A DNA stretch of 64,000 nucleotides from Variovorax paradoxus (GTDB taxonomy: Bacteria; Pseudomonadota; Gammaproteobacteria; Burkholderiales; Burkholderiaceae_C). The position numbers and the translations under genes were made by a program. The notes under the pieces were generated by a model. It searched no databases. It was not told where the DNA came from and saw only the letters and a program-made list of their open reading frames with translations. Shown in pieces: positions 28,024-38,767 of the stretch. Positions within the stretch are counted from its first letter, which is position 1. Every line of letters starts with the position of its first letter. The DNA is taken from assembly GCF_018614915.1 (NCBI RefSeq), contig NZ_JAGGNU010000052.1:1-64000 (forward strand), written 5' to 3'.

Positions 28024-28287
28024 GTGCTTCCTTGGTGAGCGCCGGAAGGCCGGCGCGCCGTCGATGTCGTATTGCTTTTGTTTTCAAATTTGATCGCATC
28101 AACGGCGCGAACACATGGGAGGAACGTCCTTTCCTCCTTACCGACAAGTACTGGGGCGACGCCGAAAAATCCGGTACTTTTGTCCTGCCGGAGCGTCCGC
28201 GCGTGGCGAGTGGGCGGGGACGGGAACGGCGCGAGATGGCCTCATCCGGGGTGTCCGGGAATCGGCGGTTCGCGCACGAAGGAAGGC

Positions 28288-29838
28288 TCAGCTCACGATG
28301 CCCATGTGCCAGGGCACGAACTCGTGATCGCCCAGGCCCAGCAGTTCGCTCTTGGTCGGCTCGCCCGAAGCGGCGCGCAGGATGTGCTGGAAGATGCGCT
28401 CGCCCATCTGCTGCACGTCGAGTTCGCCGTCCAGGATCAGGCCGCAGTTGATGTCCATGTCGTCCTCGAGGCGGGTGAACATGGCCGTGTTGCTCGCCAG
28501 CTTGAGGGTCGGCGACGGCTTGGAGCCGAACATCGAGCCGCGGCCGGTCGTGAAGCAGATCAGGTTCGCGCCGCTGGCGATCTGGCCGGTCGAGGCCACC
28601 GGGTCGTAGCCGGGCGAGTCCATGAACACGAAGCCGGCCTTGTCGATAGTCTCGGCATATTCGTACACGGCCTGCAGCGGGGTGGTGCCGCCCTTCATCG
28701 CAGACCCGAGCGACTTCTCGAAGATGTTGGCCAGACCGCCGGCCTGGTTGCCGGGTCCCACGACGCCATTGAACTGCCCGTTGTGGCCGCGTGTGTAGGC
28801 TTCCCACCAGGCGAGGCGGTCGAGCAGTTTCTGGCCCACGGCCGGGCTCACGGCGCGGCGCGTCAGCATGAACTCCACGCCATGGATCTCCGGGGTCTCC
28901 GAGAGGATGGCGGTTCCGCCGTGGCGCACCAGGATGTCCATCGCCGCGCCCAGCGCCGGGTTGGCGGTGATGCCGGAAAAGCCGTCCGAGCCGCCGCATT
29001 CCAGGCCGATCTTCAGGTGCGCGGCACTGACCGGCTGGCGCTTCACATCGTTCGCCGCCGGCAGCATGGACTCGATGGCGGCGATGCCCGCGGCGATGGT
29101 GGCGCGGGTGCCGCCCGTGTCCTGCATCACGAAGGTTCGCACGTGCGGGCCGGGCACCAGACCCTGCGATGCCACGAGATCGGCGACCTGGTTGCGTTCG
29201 CAGCCGAGGCCGACGATCAGCACGCCGGCGAGGTTCGGATGGCGGGCATAGCCGGCAATGGTCCGGCGCAGCACGTCGAAGTGCTCGCTCGGCGAGGACA
29301 TGCCGCAGCCGCTGGTCTGCGCGAAGGCCACCACGCCGTCGACATTCGGATACGGCGCCAGGCGCTCGGGCGTGAAGTGGGCCGCGATCTGCTTGATGAC
29401 GGTGGCCGAGCAGTTCACCGACGAGATCAGTCCGATGAAGTTGCGCGTGGCGACGCTGCCGTTGGGCCGCACGATGCCCATGAAGGTGGCGCGCTCGGCC
29501 TCGGGGACGTAGTCGACGGGGCGCACGTCCTCGCAGAAGCCCGGGTCGCGGTCGAAGTCGACCAACTCGAGGTTGTGGGTGTGCACGTGCTCGCCGGGCT
29601 CGATGTCGCGCATGGCCGCGCCGATGACGGTGTCGTACTTCCTGACCTTCTCGCCGGCGGCAATCCGGCATGCCGCGATCTTGTGGCCGGCGGGCACCTG
29701 CGCACGCACACGCAGGCCGAGCTCCGGCAATGCCTGGCCCAGCGCGATGGGGGCGCGGGCGATCAGCACGTTGTCGTTCTCGTGCAGCCGGATCAGCGGC
29801 GAAGGGGCGGTGTCGGCAGCGGTGGCAGCAGCGGTCAT
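28288..29838 (-). CDS. UxaA/GarD-family sugar-acid dehydratase (altronate/galactarate dehydratase type)
   Basis: The 516-residue protein joins an N-terminal SAF domain (about residues 15-110, with VRAQVPAGHKIA) to the large UxaA catalytic domain. Visible blocks include RNFIGLISSVNCSATV, QTSGCGMSS, LECGGSDGFSGITANPALG and INCGLILDG. The family removes water from altronate or galactarate in an iron-dependent reaction. It is co-oriented with the Bug gene upstream, which could feed it an acid sugar. The exact sugar acid cannot be told from sequence. Confidence 0.9.
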   Translation of the reverse strand: MTAAATAADTAPSPLIRLHENDNVLIARAPIALGQALPELGLRVRAQVPAGHKIAACRIAAGEKVRKYDTVIGAAMRDIEPGEHVHTHNLELVDFDRDPGFCEDVRPVDYVPEAERATFMGIVRPNGSVATRNFIGLISSVNCSATVIKQIAAHFTPERLAPYPNVDGVVAFAQTSGCGMSSPSEHFDVLRRTIAGYARHPNLAGVLIVGLGCERNQVADLVASQGLVPGPHVRTFVMQDTGGTRATIAAGIAAIESMLPAANDVKRQPVSAAHLKIGLECGGSDGFSGITANPALGAAMDILVRHGGTAILSETPEIHGVEFMLTRRAVSPAVGQKLLDRLAWWEAYTRGHNGQFNGVVGPGNQAGGLANIFEKSLGSAMKGGTTPLQAVYEYAETIDKAGFVFMDSPGYDPVASTGQIASGANLICFTTGRGSMFGSKPSPTLKLASNTAMFTRLEDDMDINCGLILDGELDVQQMGERIFQHILRAASGEPTKSELLGLGDHEFVPWHMGIVS

Positions 29839-29871
29839 GCGAATCTCCTGGCGGCTTTGTTCACAGCTTCT

Positions 29872-30855
29872 TCAGTTCTTGCTCATCAGCTCCTTGAGCT
29901 TGAGCCTCTCGATGAGCAGCTTTTCCTTGGCCACGCTGGCGCTGACGTACTTCTCGTAGTCCGGCGCGTCGAGGTACATCAGCGGCGCGTCGATCCTGGC
30001 GCAGGCGGCGGCGAATTCCGGACTCGCGGCGGCGACCTTGAAGGCCGCGCGCAGCCGCGCGGCGATATCCTCGGGCAGGCCCTTCGGCGCGCCGATCCCG
30101 TTGGGTGCATCGACCACCACGTTGTAGCCGGCCTCTTTCAGCGTGGGCGCGTCCTTGAACTCCGCGGTGCGCTGCTCGCCCCAGGTGGCCAGGAGGCGCA
30201 GCTTGCCCGACTTGACGTGCGGCGCCCAGGAGCTGGAGTCGGCCAGCACATCGACGTGGCCGCCCATCAGCGCCTGCAGCGCCTCGGCGCCGCCTTTGAA
30301 CGGGATGGCGTTGAACTTCACACCGGCGGCGATGGCGAACTCCTCCATGCCGACATGCGTCGCGCCGCCCAGGCCGGCGGTGCCGTAGGTGATCTTGTCG
30401 GGATTGGCCTTGGCATCGGCAACCAGGTCCTTGAGCGTCTTCCAGGGCGCTTCGGCGCGCACTGCGATGCCGAAGGTCTGGCCCGAGACGCGCGCGATGT
30501 AGCTGAGGTCCTTGAGGGGATCGACCTGCACCATGCCGAGCTGCGAGAAGCGCGTCACCGAGATCGGGATCTGGCCGATGGTGTAGCCGTCCGGCTTGGC
30601 GCTCGCCAGGGCCTTCAGGCCGATCATCCCGGAGGCGCCGGCCTTGTTGTCCACCACGACCGATTGCCCGAGCTCCCGGGACGCCGCGGTGCACAGTGCG
30701 CGCATGGTCACGTCCGCGGTGCCGCCGGCAGGCCAGGGGCAGACGAAGGTGAGGGGACGCTCGGGGTAGCCGGCTGCGAGAGCGCGCGTGGCGGCAAGCG
30801 GAAGCAGGGCAGCGCCTAGGCTGCCCAGCACGAACTGGCGGCGATTGGATCGCAT
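29872..30855 (-). CDS. Bug/TctC-type solute-binding protein
   Basis: I chose the ATG at 30853-30855 because it follows a strong AGGAGACAAG site and yields a Tat-like N-terminus (SNRRQF then a hydrophobic stretch). The 327-residue product has the Bug motifs LTFVCPWPAGGTADVTMR, VDNKAGASGMIG, YGTAGLGGATHVG and PFKGGAEALQALMGGHVD. It should capture a carboxylate, perhaps a sugar acid, for the dehydratase encoded just downstream. No transporter membrane genes are adjacent. Confidence 0.92.
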   Translation of the reverse strand: MRSNRRQFVLGSLGAALLPLAATRALAAGYPERPLTFVCPWPAGGTADVTMRALCTAASRELGQSVVVDNKAGASGMIGLKALASAKPDGYTIGQIPISVTRFSQLGMVQVDPLKDLSYIARVSGQTFGIAVRAEAPWKTLKDLVADAKANPDKITYGTAGLGGATHVGMEEFAIAAGVKFNAIPFKGGAEALQALMGGHVDVLADSSSWAPHVKSGKLRLLATWGEQRTAEFKDAPTLKEAGYNVVVDAPNGIGAPKGLPEDIAARLRAAFKVAAASPEFAAACARIDAPLMYLDAPDYEKYVSASVAKEKLLIERLKLKELMSKN

Positions 30856-30961
30856 CGTCTTGTCTCCTGATTGCATCGAGGGAAGCCCCGATTGTTCAAG
30901 GCTTCATCATTACGATCCAATGAAGTTATCGACTCTTTACTTTCCGAATTGGTTATGAAAA

Positions 30962-31890
30962 ATGCCTGACATCGATCGCGTGCTGCGCTCCAACCTGAAG
31001 CTGCGGCACCTGCAGTTGCTGGTGGCGCTCGACGAGTTCCGCCATCTTGGCCGGGCCGCCGAATTCCTGTCGGTCAGCCAGCCGGCGGTCTCCAAGACGC
31101 TGGTGGAGATCGAACGCATGTTCGATCTCGAGCTGTTCGTGCGCTCGACACGCGGGACGGAACCGACCGCCTACGGATCGGCCGTGGTGCGCTTCGCGCG
31201 CTCGGTGCTGGCCGACTACGGCCGCACGCGCGACGAGATCGCGGCCGTGGCGAGCGGCGCTGCGGGCCGCACCAGCGTGGGCGCCATGGTGGTCGCCACG
31301 CCGTCCCTGTTGATGCGTGCGTCGCGCTGCTGAAAGAGCGCTCGACACAGACCACCGTGATGATCGAGGAAGGCGATCTGACCCGGCTGCTGCCGCGCTT
31401 GCGCGTCGGCGAACTGGATCTGTTCGTCGGCCGGCTCGAGCCGGGCTATGCGGCGCCGGACCTGAAGACCGAAGCCTTGTATGCCGAGCCCATGTGCGTC
31501 GTCGTTCGGCCCGACCACGAAATGGCGTCCGCCGCCAAGCCGGCCTGGCGCCAGCTCGTCCAACTGCCGTGGGTGGTGCCTCCGCCCTGGGCGTCGTCGC
31601 GCATGAAGCTCGAGCAGATGTTCTACAAGCACCGGCTGGTCCCGCCTTCGGACATCGTCGAGACCGCATCCTTTCTGGTCACGCTCAGCTGCATCCGCGA
31701 GCGATGCGCCGTCGGCTTTCTTGCGCTCGGCGTCGCGCGGCATTTCGAAGGCGAGGGCCTCGTCAAGGTGCTCAGGCTGCCGGTTCCGATCGAGCTGCCG
31801 CCGGTCGGCATGATCACGATGCACGGCCGCAAACCGACGCCGGCGACCGGGCAGTTGATGCAGTGCCTGCGGACCGCCGCCAACCGCTGA
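30962..31890 (+). pseudogene. LysR-family regulator (GbpR-like), broken by a one-base deletion near 31322
   Basis: The first 123 residues (30962-31333) include the LysR helix-turn-helix with RHLQLLVALDEFRHLGRAAEF and SQPAVSKTLVEIE. The frame then runs into a TGA after LLMRASRC. If one base is restored at about 31322 the reading becomes RAVALLKERSTQTTVMIEEGDLT and continues normally to 31890 with LDLFVGRLEPGY and the effector domain. The gene is otherwise full length and divergent from the Bug gene, which it presumably controlled. It is a recent lesion or a sequence error. Confidence 0.85.
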
Positions 31891-31923
31891 GGCCAGCCGC
31901 CAGATAACCCACGGCCCCCGAGC

Positions 31924-32451
31924 GTGCCCTCCAGATTTCTTCGTCTGCCAGCGAGCCGCTTGTTTCTGGCTCTGTGGCCAGGTGACGCCGAAATGGACGC
32001 CGTCGCGAAGGTGCAGCAGTCCCTGCCGTGGCCAGCTACTGCGCGCCTGACTCCGCGGCAGAGCATCCATGTCACGCTTCACTTCATCGGGCAGATGCCT
32101 CGGGGCCGACTGCGGGAGCTCGTCGGCGCGTTTGCGGTCTCTTCCCGACCTGTCCAGCTCAGCTTCGACCGACTCGAGCTGTGGAGTCGAGGCCTGGTGG
32201 TGCTCACCGCGAGTCACAGGCCCGCCGCGCTCCTCGACCTGCATGCGGCGCTGAGCGAAAGGCTCGTTCGCGTCGGACTGCCGGTCGAATCTCGGCCGTA
32301 CCTTCCGCATATAACGCTTGCGCGAAGTGCAGGCGATTCGGCTTCTCTATTGACACGTGCAAGAGAGCCATCGGAAGTGAAGTGGCGTTCCGCGGGCCAT
32401 GTCCTTGTGGAGTCGGCGGGAGGCCGCTACAACGTACTTGCGCGCTACTGA
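31924..32451 (+). CDS. thpR: RNA 2',3'-cyclic phosphodiesterase (2H family, ThpR/LigT)
   Basis: The 175-residue product has the two His-x-Thr motifs of the 2H phosphoesterase fold: His49-Val-Thr51 in SIHVTLHFIG and His129-Ile-Thr131 in YLPHITLAR. ThpR opens 2',3'-cyclic phosphates and can join tRNA half molecules in vitro. The start is the GTG at 31924; no ATG lies close by. It has no operon partner, since the FkbM gene starts 43 bases later with its own ribosome site. Confidence 0.88.
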   Translation: MPSRFLRLPASRLFLALWPGDAEMDAVAKVQQSLPWPATARLTPRQSIHVTLHFIGQMPRGRLRELVGAFAVSSRPVQLSFDRLELWSRGLVVLTASHRPAALLDLHAALSERLVRVGLPVESRPYLPHITLARSAGDSASLLTRAREPSEVKWRSAGHVLVESAGGRYNVLARY

Positions 32452-32494
32452 CCTTGGGTATCCACCCCACGTACTCTGCCGTTCGGAGGCTCGA

Positions 32495-33400
32495 ATGATC
32501 AATCTTGGCCGAAGGTATTCCGCGCGGCGGCTCGTGAAGAGCGTGATTTTCACCAAGCTCTTTTTTCCGCTGTTCACACAGCGAGCGGCCGAAAAGTATC
32601 CGCAATTCGTCATCTTTTCCTCCGACCTGATTGGCCAAGGCATCAACTTCTACGGCTACTGGGAGTACGAGGAACTCGTAGCGCTGGCGCGCTGGCTCGA
32701 GGAGCACCACGTCGGCGGGGGCGCGATGCTCGACGTGGGAGCAAACATCGGAAACCACAGCGTCTTCCTCGCCAGGCACTTCGACACCGTCCACGCTGTG
32801 GAGCCTTCTCCCCGCACCTTCAGCGTCCTCTCGATGAATGCTTCGCTGGCTTCCAATATCCAGTGCCACCAGATTGCGGCGTCGGACAGGAACGGGGTGG
32901 TCGCGTTCCGTCTGGAGACAGTGAACGTTGGGTACTCCCGCATCGTCGACGCCCCGCTCAGCGAGAACACCATCCAGGTGAACCGCTGGAAGCTGGATGA
33001 CTATTTCGGCGAGCTGAAGGACATCCGGCTGGTCAAGATCGATGTCGAGGGGCACGAAGCGCAGGCCATCAAGGGTATGGAAGAGATCCTGCGCAAGTGC
33101 TCACCCGTCGTCGTGTTCGAACAGCACTTCAGCGCGTTCAAGAACGGCAAGTCGGAGGTGATCGAGATGCTCAAGGAGAACGGTTACACGGAGTTCTACT
33201 CGGTCGATAGGATTCCTTCGACGCAACGAGGAGGACGTATCGGCAAGCTGTGGTTCTTTTTTTGTTCGCTCCTCATCGGCTTCAGGCTTGTGGTTCGGCA
33301 GCGGATGGAGTTGGAGCCGGCCTTCTACGAGATGCTGATTGCCAGGAAGGCGGTGCCCGCCCAGCCCGACTGCCATGCAAGCTGTCTCGAGCCAGGATGA
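32495..33400 (+). CDS. FkbM-family SAM-dependent methyltransferase
   Basis: The ATG at 32495 has GGAGG five bases upstream, so I prefer it to the longer frame. The protein has SAM motif I in MLDVGANIGNHSVFLARHF, VEPSPRTFSVL as motif II, and KIDVEGHEAQAIKGMEEIL, the FkbM signature. Members O-methylate sugars, glycans or small metabolites. A hydrophobic patch near the C-terminus (WFFFCSLLIGF) may bind membrane. The last residues may be altered, because a duplicated DNA segment begins 22 bases past its stop. Confidence 0.85.
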   Translation: MINLGRRYSARRLVKSVIFTKLFFPLFTQRAAEKYPQFVIFSSDLIGQGINFYGYWEYEELVALARWLEEHHVGGGAMLDVGANIGNHSVFLARHFDTVHAVEPSPRTFSVLSMNASLASNIQCHQIAASDRNGVVAFRLETVNVGYSRIVDAPLSENTIQVNRWKLDDYFGELKDIRLVKIDVEGHEAQAIKGMEEILRKCSPVVVFEQHFSAFKNGKSEVIEMLKENGYTEFYSVDRIPSTQRGGRIGKLWFFFCSLLIGFRLVVRQRMELEPAFYEMLIARKAVPAQPDCHASCLEPG

Positions 33401-33422
33401 AGCTAGGAGCAGCCGCGCTGCT

Positions 33423-33512
33423 CACTCACGAGCATGTTCTATCTCGTTCCGAACACCACGGTGCGCCTGCGCGACGCCGTCGCGGGCGGCTTGGTCGCCA
33501 GTGTGGCTTTCG
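33423..33512 (+). pseudogene. 90-bp duplicated fragment of the yihY/brkB gene
   Basis: These 90 bases match 3046-3135 in the BrkB gene with only two differences (AAG to ACG and AGC to AGT). The copy has the same orientation and is cut off at both ends. The following bases, 33513-33563, encode LRDDGIGFELVAQGST then a stop, which resembles the DDGIGF nucleotide-binding motif of a histidine kinase. The site therefore looks like a junction of gene scraps. Confidence 0.85.
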
Positions 33513-33579
33513 CTGCGGGACGATGGCATCGGCTTCGAGCTCGTCGCGCAGGGGAGCACATGAGATCGCCTGGCGACCT

Positions 33580-35547
<1,968 letters not shown>

Positions 35548-35592
35548 GGTGAATCTCCTGCGGCTTGGGTTGTGACGTAAAGACGAAATGGG

Positions 35593-36501
35593 TTATCCGC
35601 CGGCATGGCTGCTCAGCCAGGCCGCAATCGCACCCGCACTGCGAAAGTCGTCGCAGGCGCGGGCCGGAACCATGGGGTAGCGCTGATTCCACATGCGAGC
35701 CAGTGCCTGGCCCGGGCCGATCTCCAGCACGCAGCGAATCTGTCGCGCCATGACGTTTTCCATGCATTCGTCCCATCGGACGGTGGTGGCGATCTGGGCG
35801 GCCAGTGCGGCCCGGGCAGACGCTGCATCGCGGACACGGTCTGCCGCATTGCTGAACAGCGCGACCTGCGGCGCATGAAACGGAACATCCGCGAGCGTGC
35901 GCGCGAAGCTGTCTGCCGCCTCGCGCATCCAGGGCGTATGAGACGCCACGTTGACGCGCAATCGCGTGCACTGCGCACCTTCGCCCCGAGCAATTTGCTC
36001 CGCGCGTGCCAATGCAGCCGTGGGCCCGCCGAGGACCACGCTTTCTTCGCCGTTGCGGATCGCGAGCGCGAGGCCTGTTTCCACGCGCAGGCGTTCAACC
36101 CTGGGGCTGGAAAGACCGGTGATGGCCAGCAGCCCGCCGGGCGTGCGCGCCGCACATGCATCCATGGCCTCGGCTCGCTGTTGCGCGAGCGCCATGGCCG
36201 ACTCGGGATCGATCACCCCGGCCGCGCTGAAGGCCGCCAGTTCTCCGACGCTGTAGCCCGCGATGGCCGTTGGTGGCGGCACGAGGGGCGCCAGTTCTTT
36301 CCAGGCCGCCAGCGCAAGACCCGTCAGCAATGTCTGCGCGTTGGCGTTGCGCTCGGCCCAGCTCGGCTCCACCAATGCGCTGCGCCAGTCCTCGACGCCA
36401 AGGCGCACGCGCATGTCGCGCACGATGCCGCCATCGTCGATCCACGGCAGCATCGCTGGATGCTGGTTGCCTTGGCCGGAAAACAGCAGTGCGAAGCTCA
36501 T
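35593..36501 (-). CDS. mdcH: Malonate decarboxylase epsilon subunit (malonyl-CoA:ACP transacylase type)
   Basis: The 302-residue product is an acyltransferase of the FabD fold. It has LLFSGQGNQHP at the N-terminus, the nucleophile Ser84 in AGYSVGELAAF and His188 in NVASHTPWM. It loads malonyl groups onto the acyl-carrier subunit to start the decarboxylase cycle. It overlaps mdcB by four bases and is the last mdc gene before acs. Confidence 0.92.
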   Translation of the reverse strand: MSFALLFSGQGNQHPAMLPWIDDGGIVRDMRVRLGVEDWRSALVEPSWAERNANAQTLLTGLALAAWKELAPLVPPPTAIAGYSVGELAAFSAAGVIDPESAMALAQQRAEAMDACAARTPGGLLAITGLSSPRVERLRVETGLALAIRNGEESVVLGGPTAALARAEQIARGEGAQCTRLRVNVASHTPWMREAADSFARTLADVPFHAPQVALFSNAADRVRDAASARAALAAQIATTVRWDECMENVMARQIRCVLEIGPGQALARMWNQRYPMVPARACDDFRSAGAIAAWLSSHAGG

Positions 36502-37361
36502 GAGCTTCCACACACACGCGTGATCCAGCAGGCTGCGGCGAGCGTGTCTGCCGCGCCGCCGGGCGACAGTCGCCGCGCCACGAATCCGTCTGCAATGGCT
36601 TCTGCCGCCTGGAGGCCGCCGCGCCGAGCGACACCTCCTCGATCCAGAAACTCCTGCGCAACGCGCTGCGCGTAGCGCAAGCCGGGGAGGCCGCCGCGAT
36701 GCGCGAGATTGCTGTCGTCCAGGACCGCCATGATGTGGAACAGCGTGTCGAGCCGGGCTTGCCGGGGTGTCAGGCCGCGGGCCAGCGCCGCCGTGAGCGC
36801 GGGCAGCGCCGTATCGAACAGCACCGGAAAGGCGAGCGCCGCCTCTTCGGATGCGCTGCGAAGGCCGTGACGTCGCGCGGCGACGCCGCCGGGCAGCCTG
36901 GAAGTGCGCCGGCTGCGCTTGGCAAGCGCATCGCCCCAATGCCGGCGCAATGCATCGCGCAATTGATCCGGGTGCGATGCACCGCCGTGCTCGCGCAGGG
37001 CGGCGCCGGCCGCGGCGCACAACAGGCCCAGCATGAAGATCGCACCGCGATGGGTGTTGACGCCGCGGGTGGCGGCGAGCATGCGTGCCTCTGCCGCGAT
37101 GCCGTGCCGCTCCAGGACGGCGAACTCTGCGCCGCCCAAGCCGGCTTCGGCGATCTGCGCAAAGTAGTGGCGCAGCGAGAACAGGCTGCGCATGAAGGTG
37201 TGCGCGTCCATGTCGTCGTGGCTGCCACGGTCGACCAAGGTGACCAGCCCGGGCTTGGGCGCCAAGGACAGTTCGTCATGCAGTGCGAGCGTGGCGGCGC
37301 GCCCGATCATGGGGGGCGTGAGCTGTGCGTGCAGTTGCACGCGGAGCGCCGAGGTCTTCAT
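36498..37361 (-). CDS. mdcB: Triphosphoribosyl-dephospho-CoA synthase (MdcB/CitG type)
   Basis: The ATG at 37359-37361 overlaps the mdcG stop as ATGA, so I use it rather than a longer frame. The 287-residue product has the CitG-type blocks LSLAPKPGLVTLVDRGSHDDMD, GVNTHRGAIFMLGLLCAAAG and LDTLFHIMAVLDDSNLAHRGG. It makes the prosthetic-group precursor 2'-(5''-triphosphoribosyl)-3'-dephospho-CoA from ATP and dephospho-CoA, which MdcG attaches to MdcC. Confidence 0.92.
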   Translation of the reverse strand: MKTSALRVQLHAQLTPPMIGRAATLALHDELSLAPKPGLVTLVDRGSHDDMDAHTFMRSLFSLRHYFAQIAEAGLGGAEFAVLERHGIAAEARMLAATRGVNTHRGAIFMLGLLCAAAGAALREHGGASHPDQLRDALRRHWGDALAKRSRRTSRLPGGVAARRHGLRSASEEAALAFPVLFDTALPALTAALARGLTPRQARLDTLFHIMAVLDDSNLAHRGGLPGLRYAQRVAQEFLDRGGVARRGGLQAAEAIADGFVARRLSPGGAADTLAAACWITRVCGSS

Positions 37362-38041
37362 GCAACCAACTCCGCCAACTCTGCACGCTCGCACCATGCA
37401 GTGTCACGCTGCAGGGCGACGCCATCCAGGCGCTTGACCACTACGGCGCGTGCACGTCCGGCACGCCATTCGATCCATTCGCGCCAGGCGACCGCCGCGC
37501 CATCGCCGAACACGAGTTCCCCGTCCAGCCGCAGCCTCGGTGCATCGAAGGACCGGAGCACATGCGCGACGGCATCCGCCTGTTCCATCCCATCGACGTT
37601 GACCAACAGATCAAGGTCGGAACCCGGCCGCACGTGGGCCAAGGCGCTGATCGCTTGCCACCCGTAGCTGCCGAAGACACGTGCAGTCGCGCGCCAGGTG
37701 TCGAGCGCGTCGAGGAGGTCACGCGCCGGCCGTCGGGCCGAAGGCGGAAGCAGCACTTGCACATCTGCGAGTTGCGGAAACGCATCGAAGCGAAGCACCG
37801 CGGCGTGCGGCACCTGCAGCGGCAGCCGACGCTTGTCCCATTGCGCTGGAGAAGGCAGACCCAGCGCGACGTATCCGTCGGCGACGGCATCGACCGACTG
37901 GCGTGTCACCACCAGCGGCAGCCGGTGCGTCGCCCAATGCGTCAGGCACTCGCGCGCCTGCTCGTCCCAAGGCCGCTGCAGGATGGTGCTCCAGCCGGCG
38001 TCGGTGAGCCGGGCGAGTTGGTGGCGTCGCAGGTGGGACAT
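37358..38041 (-). CDS. mdcG: Phosphoribosyl-dephospho-CoA transferase (malonate decarboxylase holo-ACP synthase)
   Basis: The 227-residue protein has the nucleotidyltransferase core GSDLDLLV (Asp142, Asp144) in the second half. MdcG transfers the triphosphoribosyl-dephospho-CoA group to the serine of the MdcC carrier protein. The gene lies 15 bases after mdcE and overlaps mdcB. The gene order mdcE-G-B-H is consistent with a malonate decarboxylase operon. Confidence 0.92.
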   Translation of the reverse strand: MSHLRRHQLARLTDAGWSTILQRPWDEQARECLTHWATHRLPLVVTRQSVDAVADGYVALGLPSPAQWDKRRLPLQVPHAAVLRFDAFPQLADVQVLLPPSARRPARDLLDALDTWRATARVFGSYGWQAISALAHVRPGSDLDLLVNVDGMEQADAVAHVLRSFDAPRLRLDGELVFGDGAAVAWREWIEWRAGRARAVVVKRLDGVALQRDTAWCERAELAELVA

Positions 38042-38056
38042 GGTGCTCTGCTGCGT

Positions 38057-38758
38057 TCAGGCCGCGTCCAGCACCCGCTGCACAACAGGCGCGGCAAGCT
38101 GGCGTCCGCCGCGTTCGGCGCCGTCCCGTGCGCGCAGGTCTTCGGTCGGCGTGTGGGCCAGCGCGTCGCGCAGGGCCGCCTGCAGGTCGCCCTGCCACAG
38201 CGCACGCACGCCGCCCATCGCCACGTAGTTCTTCACGCCAGGTGCGAACACCGGGTTGGATTGCGAGAGCGCCGTGAGCTTGTCTTCCGGCAGCTTGGTC
38301 ACGCGCGCCATGGCGGGAATGCGCATCACCCGGATCTCGGCATCCGGCAAGGCGTAGCAGGCGTCGGCAATCAGGCCCGAGGTGATGAATCCGCCCGACA
38401 AAGCCTGGTCGTACACCAGTCCGATCACCCGATGGCCGCGGCGTCGCGCCAGGTCGATGCTGGCGCCCAGATGCGCCATCGCACGATTGATGCCGAGCAG
38501 TTCGTCGCGCCGGCGCAATTGCTGGCCCTGGGTGTCGATCAGCAGCAGGATCGGCCGGCCGGGATGCTGCGCGATCGCATCGAGCACCGCGCGGGCCTGG
38601 GCCAACGCGAGCTCGACGCCGATCGGCGCGTGATTCGTGGTGCCGATCACCGTGAGCGGCTTTCCTTCGAAGACGACTTCGCCCTTCAGGAAATCGCCCG
38701 CCGCGCGCATGCCGTGATAGGAGCCGAAAAGCTGGGTGACAAGAGAATTCCACTGCAT
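38057..38758 (-). CDS. mdcE: Malonate decarboxylase gamma subunit
   Basis: The 233-residue protein is a carboxyltransferase-like subunit with the crotonase-related fold. The segments GTTNHAPIGVELALAQARAV, DTQGQQLRRRDELLGINRAM and ALSGGFITSGLIAD are typical of MdcE. With MdcD it decarboxylates malonyl-S-ACP to acetyl-S-ACP without biotin. It begins nine bases after mdcD. Confidence 0.93.
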   Translation of the reverse strand: MQWNSLVTQLFGSYHGMRAAGDFLKGEVVFEGKPLTVIGTTNHAPIGVELALAQARAVLDAIAQHPGRPILLLIDTQGQQLRRRDELLGINRAMAHLGASIDLARRRGHRVIGLVYDQALSGGFITSGLIADACYALPDAEIRVMRIPAMARVTKLPEDKLTALSQSNPVFAPGVKNYVAMGGVRALWQGDLQAALRDALAHTPTEDLRARDGAERGGRQLAAPVVQRVLDAA

Positions 38759-38767
38759 GTGACGCTC

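Noticed and set aside
19198..28038. Very long plus-strand frames opposite the RTX gene
   Set aside because: They mirror the repeat period of the adhesin, have implausible Arg/Gly/Ala composition and are explained by GC-rich codon bias.
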